The notes under the pieces: generated by a model
The model's database searches: none
Told to the model about the DNA's origin: nothing
Seen by the model: the letters and a program-made list of their open reading frames with translations, nothing else
In this document: positions 21,196 through 29,753 of the stretch, one piece after another
Layout of the letters: each line of letters starts with the position of its first letter
Numbering within the stretch: position 1 is the first letter of the stretch
DNA from: a virus
DNA length: 42,209 bases
IMG/VR virus record: IMGVR_UViG_3300048592_001399
Coordinates: 1-42,209 of that record
Direction: 5' to 3' (one strand)
Made by a program: the position numbers and the translations under genes

Positions 21196-21525
21196 TCAGG
21201 CCTGCTCCAGATCCACGTCCGCCTCCCAGCGGTCGCCCTTCCTGCGCGTGTAGCGCGGCGCCGAGGCGAACAGGCACACATACGTCAGCCCGTCGTTCGG
21301 GCTCACATAATCGAACTGCGCAGTCGAATTCGCCGCGTAGAACGCATCCAGAGTCGATTTCTGCGCCGAATCCAGCACCGGATGGTTCACCGGGATCGTG
21401 TGGCGGGTCGACGAATAGAACACCCGCGCGCGCGCCGTCCCATCCTCGCTGCGGTCGATCTTCGTCGACTTGATCGGCCGCGGCGACACCCCCAGCTTCG
21501 TAGGCAGAACCGGATAAGTCGCCAT
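21196..21525 (-). CDS. Distal tail protein
   Basis: A 109-aa protein (MATYPVLPTKLGVSPRP..., RHTIPVNHPVLDSAQKSTLDAFYAAN, YTRRKGDRWEADVDLEQ) of the kind found between tape measure and tail tip in siphophages. Probably part of the tip baseplate. Confidence 0.75.
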   Translation of the reverse strand: MATYPVLPTKLGVSPRPIKSTKIDRSEDGTARARVFYSSTRHTIPVNHPVLDSAQKSTLDAFYAANSTAQFDYVSPNDGLTYVCLFASAPRYTRRKGDRWEADVDLEQA

Positions 21526-22026
21526 CTACCCGCGCTCCAGCCGGATCGTCTGCCCGCCCCACGTCAGCGTGCTCCCCTCCGGCATCAAATGATTGAACCC
21601 CGTCGCCGGAGAAATCGTCCGGGCGCGCGCCAGCGGCTCATCCACCAGCGCGATGCGCGCGCGGTCATAGTTCGAAAAGTCCATCTCGTCCGTCACCCCG
21701 TCGAACACCTGCACCGCATCCCCGCCGGCCGGGTTGTCCGTGTAGAACTTCCACACCCGGCACGGCCGCCCCGCCGACTCGTTCAGCGCCAGCGCCGAAG
21801 CCAGCAGATCACCGTTCATCAGCTCCACCGACCCGCCGCCGCCGTTCTCGTCCAGCCGCACCTTCCCCAGCCGCCCGCCCAGCCACAGATACCCGCCGAA
21901 CGTCTGATCCGCCCGGCTCGAAAACCGCGACACCGTCGAGCTCCACACGATCTCAACCAGATAGCCCGGCGTCGTGAACAGCGCCGACGTCGCCGCCAGC
22001 AGCGCGGGCGAAAGCGCCTCAGGCAA
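21526..22026 (-). CDS. Minor tail protein
   Basis: A 166-aa protein with FSNYDRARIALVDEPLARAR and QTFGGYLWLGGRLG motifs seen in phage minor tail proteins downstream of tape measures. It overlaps the tape measure gene by eight bases. Confidence 0.75.
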   Translation of the reverse strand: MPEALSPALLAATSALFTTPGYLVEIVWSSTVSRFSSRADQTFGGYLWLGGRLGKVRLDENGGGGSVELMNGDLLASALALNESAGRPCRVWKFYTDNPAGGDAVQVFDGVTDEMDFSNYDRARIALVDEPLARARTISPATGFNHLMPEGSTLTWGGQTIRLERG

Positions 22027-25000
22027 GATTCACCTCCGTCATCCCGCTCACCCCGGCGCCCTCCACCACCACCGTCGCCGTCCCCTCCACCCGCACCGGC
22101 GTATCGGCGGCGGCCTGCTGCGCCTGCGCGGCGGCCATGAACTGCGCCGCGACCCGGTCCATCGCCGTCTCGATCGCCGCCACAATGCTGTCCGGCAGAC
22201 TCTCGTCGCGCTCCGCCGTGAGCGCGGCGCCGGCCGCGTTGAGCCGCTCCGTGCCCAGCTGCTCGATCTCGTCGAGGTATTGCTCGTACTCGTCGATCTT
22301 GATCTTGCGTTCCTCGGCCCCCAGCAGCTGCCAGGCGCTCTTGCTGGTCTCCAGAATCTCCTGCTCCAGCTGCATGATCTCCGACGGGTCGAAGGCCGCC
22401 TTCAGCGCCTCCTCCAGCTCCGCCGACTTCGTCCGCAGGAATTCGTACTGGCCTGCCTGGTCCAGCGTGCTGTAGCGCATCTCCTCCGCCGCCGAATCGA
22501 ACATCGTGCTGGTCGAAGCCAGTGCCGCGTTGATCTGCTGCGCCAGCGCCAGCTCGGTCTGGTAGCGCGACTGCGTCAGGCTCGCCAGCTCCGCCGTCGC
22601 CGCCGCGCTGCCGTCCCACGCCGTCAGCGCCGCGCGCAGGTCGGCGCCCTGGTCCTGCCACACCTGCCAGGCGCTGCGTCCGGCCGCCTCGGCGGCCTCG
22701 GCGGCGGCGGTGAGCGGGTCTGCGGCCATGTAGTCCTGCAGGCTCACCAGCGACGCGGTGAAATTGCCGAACTGCTCCGCCGTGCCGGAGAAATGCTCGA
22801 GCAGCGACTGCACCGACTCGTCCAGGCCCTCCGCCCCCGCCGCCATCTCGCGGAACAGCTTGGTCAAGGCAGTATCAGCGTCGTTTCCGTAGAACGTGCC
22901 GCCGTTGGCGCCGCCGTCGAAACGGAACTGGATCCCGTCCCGCTCGCCGACGTCGACGCCGACCGACTGGTAGGGGAGGCTCGTCGCGCCCAGCGCGGTG
23001 AGCGCGCCGCCGTACCCGCCGATCGAAGCGAGCAGCGCGTTGCGGCCGTCGAGCGTTTCCTGCGACGGCGCCTTGTCGCCGGTCATCTGCCACAGGCCGG
23101 AAGTGGCACCGGTGCCGAGGTCGACTAGGCCGCCAGCGGCCTTGTTCGATGGTTTGCCCCCGAAGATCCCAAGTGCCGAGCCGAGCAGCGCGAGCGCGCC
23201 GATCCAGGGAATTGCCGCACCGATCATGCCGATCGCAGACCCCGCCACGCCGGCGCCCATCGCTCCGGCGGCGGCGCTGGACATGCCGAACATCTCGCCG
23301 ATGCCGCCCGCGATCACGCCGATTCCCTCGGCGCCGCCGAATAGGTTGGCGCCGAGGCCGATCATGTCGCCCACGCCCGCGCCGATCGCGGTGCCGATCG
23401 CGCTGGTGCCAATGCTGGAGCCGATGCTGGAGCCGACCGCCGAGCTGCCCGCCGCCATCGCCGAGCCGCTGCCGCCCATGCCGAGCATGCCCATCACCAT
23501 GTTCGAGCCCATCTGCGCGATGGGCTGGACGATCGGGCGCAGCACCAGGCTCTTGAACAGGTTCTTCGTGGCGTCCCCGAGGTTCGCCGCAAAATCCTTA
23601 CCGCTCTCGAACCCGCGCATGAGCGCGTCGGTCAGGCTCGACTCGATCGAGTCCGACGTCCGCTTCCACTCCGCCTCCGCGTCGGCTGCCGCCTTCTTCG
23701 CCGCCTCGCCGGCTGCCGTCTCGGCGTCCACCCCGGCCTTCTTGTCGTAGTGCGCCTCGCGGGCCTTCTTCAACTCGTTCAGGGCGTCGATCTTGTCCCA
23801 GATCGCCTCGATCTCATCGACCGCCGCCCCCGCCAGCACTCGTTCCGCCGCCAGCTGCTCCTCCGCCGCGATCGCCGCATCCAGGCGAGTCAGTCCAAGC
23901 TCGTGCAGCGCCGCTGCCGAAAGCCCGTATTCCTCCGTCGCCTCGCGCTGGCGCTTCACCTCCTCCGCCACCCCGGCCGCACTCTTGCGGGCAGCTGCAG
24001 TCGCCGCCTCCTGCTCCTTCGCCAGCCGCTTCAACGTCTCCGCCCGCAGCTTCTCGGCCGCGTCCAGCTCCGCCAGCCGCGCCCGCTCCTGCAGGTTAGC
24101 CGCCGCCGCCGCCATGATCTCCTTGCGCAGCTGCGCCGTCGGGGCCCGGGCCGCCTCACGCGCCATCCGCACCGCGTCCTGCTGATCCTTGTTCATCGAC
24201 AGCGCAGCCGTCTCGGCCTGCAGCGCAGCGAGATAGTCCTTCGACTTCGAGACCGCCGAGGCGTAGTCGCGCGCCGCCGCCTCGGCCGCCGCCTTCGCCT
24301 TCTTCTGCGCCGCCTCGGCCGCCTTCCGCGCATCGGTCTCCGCCTTCAGGGCCGCCTCGTCAATCGGCGCAGGCTCACCCCATGAGCCACTGGCGCCGTG
24401 CTGCCGCGGCGAGCGCATCGCCCGCACGTCGTCGGTTTTCCAGCCGCCGCCCGTGATGAAAAACGCCAGCTTGTCCGCCCAGTCGCCCTGCTCGATCACG
24501 TTCTTCATGTCGGTCAGCCAAAGCGACATCCGCGACATGAACCGCTCGGTCCAGCCGCCGACAAGCTCAGTCTTCCCGATTGATTCCAGCAGATCGTCCC
24601 AGGCCTTGCCGAGATCGTTGGCTTCCTTGGTCACCCCATGCTTCATCGAAGCCGCCACGCCATCCAGGCCTTGCGCGCGCATCGTGTCCAGGATCATCGT
24701 CATCGCTTCGGCCTGGCGCCCCGTCTCCACCAGCGCCTTGATCATGTCCTTCTGCGCATCCGAGAACGACACCCCGGACCGGCGCAGCGCCGTCAGCCCG
24801 TTCTCCGGGTCTTCCAGCGCCTTGCCCAGCTGCAGCACCGCGCTCTTCAGGTCCGTGTTGAAAGTCGCCGCCAGATCGGCCGACATCCGCATCGCCTGAC
24901 GGAACGTATCCCCCTGAACGTTCTTGAACGTCAGCATCATCGACGCCGCGTCCTGGATCTCCTCCTGATCGAACAGCGTGCTGCGCGCCAGCTCCTCCCC

Positions 25001-25501
25001 CAGCGCCCGGATGTCGCCCAGCGCCAGCTTCGCCGCCCCGCCCGTTGCGCGGTAAACCGCCTCCAGCCGCGCCCCGGACTGCTCCACCTCCATCACCTCG
25101 GCCAGCATCTGCCGGCCCGCCGCCACCAAAAACAGCCCGATCGCCGCGCCCGCCGCCGCCGCCGCCACCTTCACCCGGGTCAGCATCTTCTCGTTCGCGT
25201 CCAGCGCGTCCAGCTGCTGCCCCAGCGCCCGAACCGAATCCAGGTGCGTCCCCGTCAACCCGCGCAACTGCGCGTCATACGAAGCCACCTCGCCGCGGGT
25301 CATGCCATAAGTGTCCACCTGCCGCCGCAGCGACGACACGAACTCGTCCGACTGTCGATTCGCCGCCGCCAATGCCGCCGAACCCTTGTTCACCGCCGCA
25401 TTGAGCCGGTCGATCTGCGCAGCCGCCTCCTGCGTCCCGGACTTCAGCCCGGAAACGTCTGCGTTGATGTCGATACGGACTTCGTCGTCGCGGTCTGCCA
25501 T
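22019..25501 (-). CDS. Tape measure protein
   Basis: A 1160-aa tail length protein. The N-terminus (IDINADVSGLKSGTQEAAAQIDRLNAAV) and long helical, alanine/lysine-rich centre (residues 400-630) are typical. A hydrophobic glycine/alanine-rich region (about 690-810, GSSIGSSIGTSAIGTAIGAG...) may insert into the host membrane during DNA entry. ATG 25501 begins MADRDDEVR; it lies 23 bases after a late repeat element and lacks a clear ribosome site. Confidence 0.93.
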   Translation of the reverse strand: MADRDDEVRIDINADVSGLKSGTQEAAAQIDRLNAAVNKGSAALAAANRQSDEFVSSLRRQVDTYGMTRGEVASYDAQLRGLTGTHLDSVRALGQQLDALDANEKMLTRVKVAAAAAGAAIGLFLVAAGRQMLAEVMEVEQSGARLEAVYRATGGAAKLALGDIRALGEELARSTLFDQEEIQDAASMMLTFKNVQGDTFRQAMRMSADLAATFNTDLKSAVLQLGKALEDPENGLTALRRSGVSFSDAQKDMIKALVETGRQAEAMTMILDTMRAQGLDGVAASMKHGVTKEANDLGKAWDDLLESIGKTELVGGWTERFMSRMSLWLTDMKNVIEQGDWADKLAFFITGGGWKTDDVRAMRSPRQHGASGSWGEPAPIDEAALKAETDARKAAEAAQKKAKAAAEAAARDYASAVSKSKDYLAALQAETAALSMNKDQQDAVRMAREAARAPTAQLRKEIMAAAAANLQERARLAELDAAEKLRAETLKRLAKEQEAATAAARKSAAGVAEEVKRQREATEEYGLSAAALHELGLTRLDAAIAAEEQLAAERVLAGAAVDEIEAIWDKIDALNELKKAREAHYDKKAGVDAETAAGEAAKKAAADAEAEWKRTSDSIESSLTDALMRGFESGKDFAANLGDATKNLFKSLVLRPIVQPIAQMGSNMVMGMLGMGGSGSAMAAGSSAVGSSIGSSIGTSAIGTAIGAGVGDMIGLGANLFGGAEGIGVIAGGIGEMFGMSSAAAGAMGAGVAGSAIGMIGAAIPWIGALALLGSALGIFGGKPSNKAAGGLVDLGTGATSGLWQMTGDKAPSQETLDGRNALLASIGGYGGALTALGATSLPYQSVGVDVGERDGIQFRFDGGANGGTFYGNDADTALTKLFREMAAGAEGLDESVQSLLEHFSGTAEQFGNFTASLVSLQDYMAADPLTAAAEAAEAAGRSAWQVWQDQGADLRAALTAWDGSAAATAELASLTQSRYQTELALAQQINAALASTSTMFDSAAEEMRYSTLDQAGQYEFLRTKSAELEEALKAAFDPSEIMQLEQEILETSKSAWQLLGAEERKIKIDEYEQYLDEIEQLGTERLNAAGAALTAERDESLPDSIVAAIETAMDRVAAQFMAAAQAQQAAADTPVRVEGTATVVVEGAGVSGMTEVNLA

Positions 25502-25524
25502 GCAAGCCATCATCAGCCATGCTG

Positions 25525-25545
25525 GCAAGCCGTTTCACGGGGGGC
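25525..25545 (-). promoter_or_regulatory. 21-bp late-region repeat, copy A
   Basis: On the minus strand: GCCCCCCGTGAAAC followed by GGCTTGC. Four copies exist (also at 31858, 35879, 41982), each before a late gene block. This copy follows a terminator and precedes the tape measure gene; the next 23 bases up to the ATG resemble those after copy D. Confidence 0.6.
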
Positions 25546-25556
25546 GAATGTGCATG

Positions 25557-25579
25557 AAAAAGGGCGGCCGAAGCCGCCC
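25557..25579 (-). terminator. Rho-independent terminator before tape measure gene
   Basis: On the minus strand GGGCGGC-TTCG-GCCGCCC then five T residues. It would end the leftward transcript of the tail chaperone and moron genes just before repeat A. Confidence 0.75.
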
Positions 25580-25586
25580 GCTTAAC

Positions 25587-25621
25587 CCCTCCCCATTGAG
25601 GGGGAGGGGTTGGGGAGAGGG
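25587..25621. repeat. REP-like palindrome, copy 2
   Basis: CCCCTCCCC-ATTGA-GGGGGAGGGG followed by TTGGGGAGAGGG, in the gap between the zinc-ribbon gene and the terminator. Confidence 0.75.
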
Positions 25622-25658
25622 TGAACGAATATCTGGAACGGCGCCTCACGCAGCCCGT

Positions 25659-25790
25659 TCATCGACAGAAATACAAGCGGCCGCAGCGCGCGCACTCGAA
25701 GACCTTGTGGCCTTCGGCGTTGATGAGGCGGAATTTCCAGCGGTGGCGGCGCAGCACGCCGCAGAACAGCCAGTGCTTAATCCGCTTCAC
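25659..25790 (-). CDS. Small zinc-ribbon protein
   Basis: A 43-aa protein starting at GTG 25790, which overlaps the previous stop (GTGA). It has LFCGVLRRHRWKF and FECARCGRLYFCR, enough for one zinc site. Similar tiny proteins occur widely in bacteria and phages without known function. Confidence 0.6.
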   Translation of the reverse strand: MKRIKHWLFCGVLRRHRWKFRLINAEGHKVFECARCGRLYFCR

Positions 25791-26086
25791 TGGGGGACCA
25801 GTCTGGTGCCGCAGTGCTTGCAGACCCGCGCGCCCTTCAGAATCAACTCCTGGCATTCAGGACAGCGGACATGGGTTTCTGGTGAGATGCCGTCAATTCG
25901 CTGGGGCCTCGACACGGCGGCCCAGAACAGGGTGGCAAGCCAGCCGATTCCGGTCCAGCCGATGATGAGGTTGATGAAGAAAATCAACCCAAGCTGGTGG
26001 TGGTTACGGGCGTTCGCGATGAGCAGCGGTAGAAAATAAATCGCCAGCCCGGCGAGCAACAAGATGACGGCAACTAACTCAGACAT
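25787..26086 (-). CDS. Superinfection immunity protein (Imm-type) with zinc ribbon
   Basis: A 99-aa membrane protein. Residues 1-60 match the Imm superinfection family: LLAGLAIYFLPLLIANARNH then INLIIGWTGIGWLATLFWAA, two membrane helices around a short loop. The C-terminus adds a C-x2-C...C-x2-C zinc ribbon (CPECQ...CKHCG), which also occurs in bacterial members. Family members block DNA injection by later phages. Its location between tail chaperone and tape measure genes, with a terminator and a promoter-like sequence, marks it as a moron. Confidence 0.88.
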   Translation of the reverse strand: MSELVAVILLLAGLAIYFLPLLIANARNHHQLGLIFFINLIIGWTGIGWLATLFWAAVSRPQRIDGISPETHVRCPECQELILKGARVCKHCGTRLVPQ

Positions 26087-26111
26087 GACGCCCCCCTTTG
26101 GATGAGCGCCG

Positions 26112-26140
26112 AATTTCGCCTTTCAACCGCCTCCAGTCAA
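26112..26140 (-). promoter_or_regulatory. Candidate moron promoter
   Basis: TTGACT (26140..26135), 17-base spacer, GAAATT (26117..26112) upstream of the superinfection immunity gene. The -10 box is weak, so this is tentative. Confidence 0.35.
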
Positions 26141-26801
26141 CCCCCCGCCTCGCTCGCCCGCTTCCACGCCGCCCTGAACCCCGCCTCAACCGCCCGCAGC
26201 AGATCCAGCGCGCGCAGCCGGCGCCAGCCCAGCGCATCGATCACATGGAACGCCGGCGTGTAGTCCAGCCCCGTGCGGCCGTTCAGACCGGTGCGCCATT
26301 GCGTGGCCAGCCGCAGGTACAGCTCGCGCCACACCGGCTCCTCCCATTCCAGCGCGGGCGGCAGGTCGGCCGGGTCGGGCCGGCGGCCGCTGTCCACGAT
26401 CGCCTTGATGTACTCCCACCCGACGTCGACCTCCCACGCCGCTCGCGCGGCTAGCCGTTTTTTGCGTCCTCCACCTCCGCGTCGAGCGAGCGCGCGGCGT
26501 CCATGCTCTGGTTGATGATCCACGGCGTCACGCTGAACGCGAACTTCTCGCCGAAGCGCTTCCGGTTCGCCTCCGTGCATTCCTGCTTCACCCCGCGCCA
26601 GTCGATGATCGCGTGCGCCGCGAACAGCCCGGAAAACGCGATCGCGTCCACCGCGCCGGAGCGCTCCTTTCCGGCCCGCTTCTGCAGCCGCTCGTAGGTG
26701 CGCGGGTCCACCGGCCGCAGCGTGAAGCCCACCCCGGTTTCCGGGTGGGTCGCCTCGAACGAATCTTCCTTGTCCAGGTCCAGCATCGGCATTGCTTCCA
26801 T
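26137..26801 (-). CDS. Tail assembly chaperone, -1 frameshift product (DUF1799 end)
   Basis: The shorter chaperone frame (26451..26801) ends with GCA AAA AAC GGC TAG. A -1 slip on A AAA AAC continues as KKRLAARAAWEVDVGWEYIK and then a DUF1799-like domain (EEPVWRELYLRLATQWRTG, GLDYTPAF) to the stop at 26137. This reproduces the G/GT arrangement of lambda-like tails, where the extended protein helps load the tube on the tape measure. The downstream frame has no plausible start codon of its own near the junction, which supports the frameshift. Confidence 0.82.
26451..26801 (-). CDS. Tail assembly chaperone (short form)
   Basis: A 116-aa protein (MEAMPMLDLDKEDSFEATHPETGVGFTLRPV...) of the tail chaperone type, ending AEVEDAKNG. 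ATG 26801 follows GAGGAGAGAAG. Located between the tail tube and tape measure genes as in other siphophages. Confidence 0.88.
   Translation of the reverse strand: MEAMPMLDLDKEDSFEATHPETGVGFTLRPVDPRTYERLQKRAGKERSGAVDAIAFSGLFAAHAIIDWRGVKQECTEANRKRFGEKFAFSVTPWIINQSMDAARSLDAEVEDAKNG
26457..26463 (-). promoter_or_regulatory. Slippery heptamer for -1 frameshift
   Basis: A AAA AAC, in phase with the upstream frame (GCA AAA AAC), three codons from its end: a canonical -1 slip site. Confidence 0.85.
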
Positions 26802-26843
26802 CTTCTCTCCTCGTTCAATGCCCGGCGCGCGGCCGGGTGGTCA

Positions 26844-28067
26844 TCAATAGGCGGTCACGTCGTTGGTCAGCATCACCAGCGGCAGGTTGCCCGCCGCGTC
26901 GCGGTGCGCCTCCCAGTCCAGCTCCACGAACAGGCCGGACTTGCCTTCCTTGGGCGGCGCCTTCTCGGCAAAGCTCACGTTCGGGATATCCCACACCAGG
27001 CTGAAGACATCCGAGCCCACCGCCGCGTTGCTGGTCAGCCGCAGGCGCGTCGAGGTGTCCGCGCGGCTCAGCGCATAGGCGCCGGCGGCGTCGAACACCG
27101 TCTTCACCTTGCCCTTGATCGAGATCTCGCCCTGGTCGATCAGCCCGTAGCCCTCAAGACCGTCCGGCAGCAGATAGCCCTGCATCCCGTTGTTGACCGA
27201 GATGTCCCCGGACACCACCGTGCCGAGCGCCGTGTTCGAGCCGTTCGAAATCCGCCCGCCCGAGCCGCACGCCCGCACCGAATCGAATGACGTCGGCGTC
27301 GCGTCCCACGTCGTGCCGTATTCGGTCTCCGCGCCGGCCAGCACGTCCATGCTGATGTCCTGCTCCGCCGCCGTCAGGTCGTAGGCCAGCGAATTCAGCT
27401 TCACCCCGTCGGCACGGTAGAACTTCGAAAGGTCCGAATGCCCCAGCTCCAGCAGCGCCGACGGCCGGTCGTTCAAGTCCACCGGGAACAGGTGCGTCTT
27501 CAGCGTCGCCGAAACCGCGATGTCGGCGTCCGACTTGTCCGTCGAGGGCAGCGCGCCGGCCGCCACCGTCACATGGATCGAATGGTCCGCCGTGTCGGAT
27601 TCCAGCGTGAAATACCCGCCCGCCGTCACGTCCACCGGCGTGCCGGCCGTGCTGTCGCCCTGCGCCTGCCAGGCCAGCGTCTTGCCCGTGTTCGTGTAGG
27701 TCAGCGTCCCCGCGCCCGCCGTGCAGGTCGCGTGCGCGTAGTTCACCGTCACCCCGGTCACGTTCGTCGGCTGCTTGGTCACCGCCTTCTTCGCGCTGGG
27801 CACGCCCAGCAGCAGCGCCATCCAGTAGCCGATCCCGCGCAGGTCCAGAATCGACTTGATGTTGCCAGCCACCTCGGCATCGCCGCAGCTCATCTTGCCC
27901 GGCAGCGGCGAGGCGTTGATCGAGTTGTCGCGCACCTTCTTCGGGTCGCGCCCCACGTTGTAACTGGTGAACGGCAGCCGCACCGCATCCGGCGACCCAG
28001 GCGCCGTCCGGAAAGTCGTCTCCCGCTGGTACAACAACTGCATCAATGCGCCCTTGCCTTGTGCCAT
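26844..28067 (-). CDS. Major tail tube protein
   Basis: A 407-aa structural protein. The N-terminus (ALMQLLYQRETTFRTAPGSPDAVRLPF) and C-terminal part (NVSFAEKAPPKEGKSGLFVELDWEAHRD) resemble phage tail tube proteins. An Ig-like or tandem beta insertion (VTGVTVNYAHATCTAGAGTL...) sits at about 105-150. It is followed by the chaperone pair, as expected for the tube. Confidence 0.85.
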   Translation of the reverse strand: MAQGKGALMQLLYQRETTFRTAPGSPDAVRLPFTSYNVGRDPKKVRDNSINASPLPGKMSCGDAEVAGNIKSILDLRGIGYWMALLLGVPSAKKAVTKQPTNVTGVTVNYAHATCTAGAGTLTYTNTGKTLAWQAQGDSTAGTPVDVTAGGYFTLESDTADHSIHVTVAAGALPSTDKSDADIAVSATLKTHLFPVDLNDRPSALLELGHSDLSKFYRADGVKLNSLAYDLTAAEQDISMDVLAGAETEYGTTWDATPTSFDSVRACGSGGRISNGSNTALGTVVSGDISVNNGMQGYLLPDGLEGYGLIDQGEISIKGKVKTVFDAAGAYALSRADTSTRLRLTSNAAVGSDVFSLVWDIPNVSFAEKAPPKEGKSGLFVELDWEAHRDAAGNLPLVMLTNDVTAY

Positions 28068-28099
28068 GATGGCCTCCTGTAGTCAGAAAAATAAAACGA

Positions 28100-28462
28100 T
28101 CACGCCGGGCCGAACCCGTGCAGCACCCACCCCGCGCGACGGGTCATCGCCATCAGCTCCGAGCGCGGCACACGCTGCGCCACCCCGCGCCGCCACATCC
28201 GCCCCGCGAACATCAGCGCAGGCGGCCCGTCCAGATAAGCCACCGCCTCCACCGCCTCCGAACGCTTAGTGACTTCATCAGAGGGGCCGGGGGAGAGGGC
28301 CGCGCCTGTCTCCCCTCGCCCGCTCGCGCCTGTCTCCACTCTCCCGCTCGCGCCTGTCTCCACTCTCCCGCTCGCGCCTGTCTCCCCTCTCCCGCTCGCG
28401 GGAGAGGGGTCGGGGGAGAGGGAAGAGGTCTCCGCAGGGGAGAGGGCCGCTTTCTTCGCCAT
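28100..28462 (-). CDS. Hypothetical structural-region protein with repeat insertion
   Basis: A 120-aa protein whose residues 15-60 come from a REP-like palindrome and a tandem 24-bp repeat (four SGRGETGA / SGRVETGA units). The C-terminal 60 residues (EAVEAVAYLDGPPALMFAGRMWRRGVAQRVPR) look like the original small protein. ATG 28462 follows GGAGG. Role unknown; position between lysis and tail tube genes. Confidence 0.6.
   Translation of the reverse strand: MAKKAALSPAETSSLSPDPSPASGRGETGASGRVETGASGRVETGASGRGETGAALSPGPSDEVTKRSEAVEAVAYLDGPPALMFAGRMWRRGVAQRVPRSELMAMTRRAGWVLHGFGPA
28303..28398 (-). repeat. Tandem 24-bp repeat, about four units
   Basis: Unit GCGCCTGTCTCCNCTCNCCC plus GCTC, repeated head to tail and in frame with the gene, adding eight residues per unit. 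Probably grew by slippage from the adjacent REP-like palindrome. Confidence 0.8.
28386..28422. repeat. REP-like palindrome, copy 3
   Basis: CCTCTCCC-GCTCGC-GGGAGAGG then GGTCGGGGGAGAGGG; adjoins the tandem repeat. Confidence 0.8.
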
Positions 28463-28465
28463 CGC

Positions 28466-29056
28466 TCAAAACCTCCATTCCACATACCCGCCCGCGAACC
28501 ATTCGCCGGCCTGGTCGAGCTCGCCGCGCGCCCCCGCGTGCAGCGCCTTCAGCCGCAGCAGGTCGTGCCAGCCGTACAGCCGTGCCGTCGGCCCGTCGCC
28601 GCCCAGCCCGTAGGCCGCGCCCACCCCGCCGCGCCGGCCGGGGCCGATCCACGGCAGCGGGTCCGGCCGGGCATACACCTGGCTCTCGCCGGTCGCCACG
28701 TCCAGCACCGCCGACAAGGTGTACGGCCGGTCCTCCGCGTCGAGCTTCCCGGTCGCCGTCACCGCCTTCGCCGGGTCCGCCTGCACCGCAGGCGGCAGAT
28801 CCAGCCTCGCCTTCGCCGCGCGTGGATACACGTACACGATCCGCGGGCGCTCCACGATCTTCTCCACCGTGCGCACCTCGACCGCCGGCGGCAGCACCGT
28901 CGCCACCCCAACCTCCGCCGTCTCGCGCGGCCAGAACGTCCACCCCGCCGCCAGCACGCCGGCCAGCAGCAGCCACGGCAGCGCGCGCGCCAGCAGCGGC
29001 GCCAGATCGGCCGGCGGCAGGCTGCGGATCCACGGTTTCAGGTTCGCGCGCTTCAT
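28466..29056 (-). CDS. Membrane-anchored protein next to endolysin
   Basis: A 196-aa protein with an N-terminal membrane anchor (ALPWLLLAGVLAAGWTFWP, about residues 27-45) and a periplasmic-type remainder (VEVRTVEKIVERPRIVYVYP). ATG 29056 overlaps the endolysin stop. Position after holin and lysozyme suggests a spanin-like job, but the long coiled coil of Rz proteins is missing, so it may have another envelope role. Confidence 0.7.
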   Translation of the reverse strand: MKRANLKPWIRSLPPADLAPLLARALPWLLLAGVLAAGWTFWPRETAEVGVATVLPPAVEVRTVEKIVERPRIVYVYPRAAKARLDLPPAVQADPAKAVTATGKLDAEDRPYTLSAVLDVATGESQVYARPDPLPWIGPGRRGGVGAAYGLGGDGPTARLYGWHDLLRLKALHAGARGELDQAGEWFAGGYVEWRF

Positions 29057-29571
29057 CCCTGCGCCGCCAGGCATTTCGCCCGCCGCTCCAGACTGCGCGT
29101 CCACACCCCCCAGCAGCGCCGGTTCGGCTTGCCGTTCACCAGCGTCGAGCAGTCGTAGCCTCCGGCCATCCGGTATTTCGCGTAGGCCTCGCAGGCCTGC
29201 GCATACAGGCCCGCGTTGGCGAAGAGCACCATCGAGCTCGAACACGCCGTCGGCGCCCCATACTGGTAGGCGAAGTCCACCAGGATGTCGTATTCAGCCT
29301 GCGACAGCGGCGCCGTCACGCAGCGCTTCAGCCCGGCCTCGTCTTTCTGGATGTGCCGCACGCTGCGCTGGATGGCCTGCACCGGCGTGATCGTGTCGCC
29401 CATCCGCACCGGCGAGCCGTCGTCGCGGAAGGTCGACCCCAGGCCCACCGTCGGCCGGTCGCCTTTCACCGGCACCACCGCGGTGTCGGTGTAATGCTCC
29501 TGCAGCACGACCCCGGCGAACCCTGCCGCCGAGAACACCAGCGCCGCGATCGGAATGCGCGGATGGATCAC
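29053..29571 (-). CDS. SAR-type lysozyme endolysin (GH24-like)
   Basis: A 172-aa muralytic lysozyme. An N-terminal signal-anchor-release helix (IPIAALVFSAAGFAGVV) precedes the catalytic segment: LQEHYTDTAVVP with the glutamate, then KGDRPTVGLGSTF giving the aspartate and threonine of the E...D...T triad. The GTG start at 29571 overlaps the previous stop (GTGA). Export through the Sec system and activation on membrane release are expected, as in phage 21 and P1. Confidence 0.87.
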   Translation of the reverse strand: MIHPRIPIAALVFSAAGFAGVVLQEHYTDTAVVPVKGDRPTVGLGSTFRDDGSPVRMGDTITPVQAIQRSVRHIQKDEAGLKRCVTAPLSQAEYDILVDFAYQYGAPTACSSSMVLFANAGLYAQACEAYAKYRMAGGYDCSTLVNGKPNRRCWGVWTRSLERRAKCLAAQG

Positions 29572-29753
29572 GCCCGCACCCCCCTGAACCAGTAGCCCAG
29601 CATCGTCCCGGCGATCGGTCCCACCGTCCCCGAAAACTCCTGCCACGACGTGATATTCAGCGCGAACGCGTAAGCCGACGCCCCCACGTAGCCGACCACG
29701 ATCACCGCCGTCAGCGCCGCCGTGAAATTGAACTGCCGCGCCTCAGTCGTCAC
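29568..29753 (-). CDS. Holin-like small membrane protein
   Basis: A 61-aa protein with two hydrophobic segments (AALTAVIVVGYVGASAYAFAL and VGPIAGTMLGYWF). Upstream of the SAR endolysin and overlapping it; likely a holin, pinholin or antiholin. Confidence 0.7.
   Translation of the reverse strand: MTTEARQFNFTAALTAVIVVGYVGASAYAFALNITSWQEFSGTVGPIAGTMLGYWFRGVRA

Noticed and set aside
18879-21473. 864-aa plus-strand reading frame opposite the tail tip gene
   Set aside because: Arg/His/Pro-rich antisense shadow of the tail protein, crossing the boundary between two real genes.
25525-25545. Sigma-54 promoter reading of the 21-bp late repeats
   Set aside because: The GG at -24 and GC at -12 do not appear with the required spacing in the four copies, although TTGC is present.
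28303-28398. CRISPR-like regularly spaced repeat
   Set aside because: Units are head-to-tail 24-bp tandem copies without unique spacers, and they are translated in frame.
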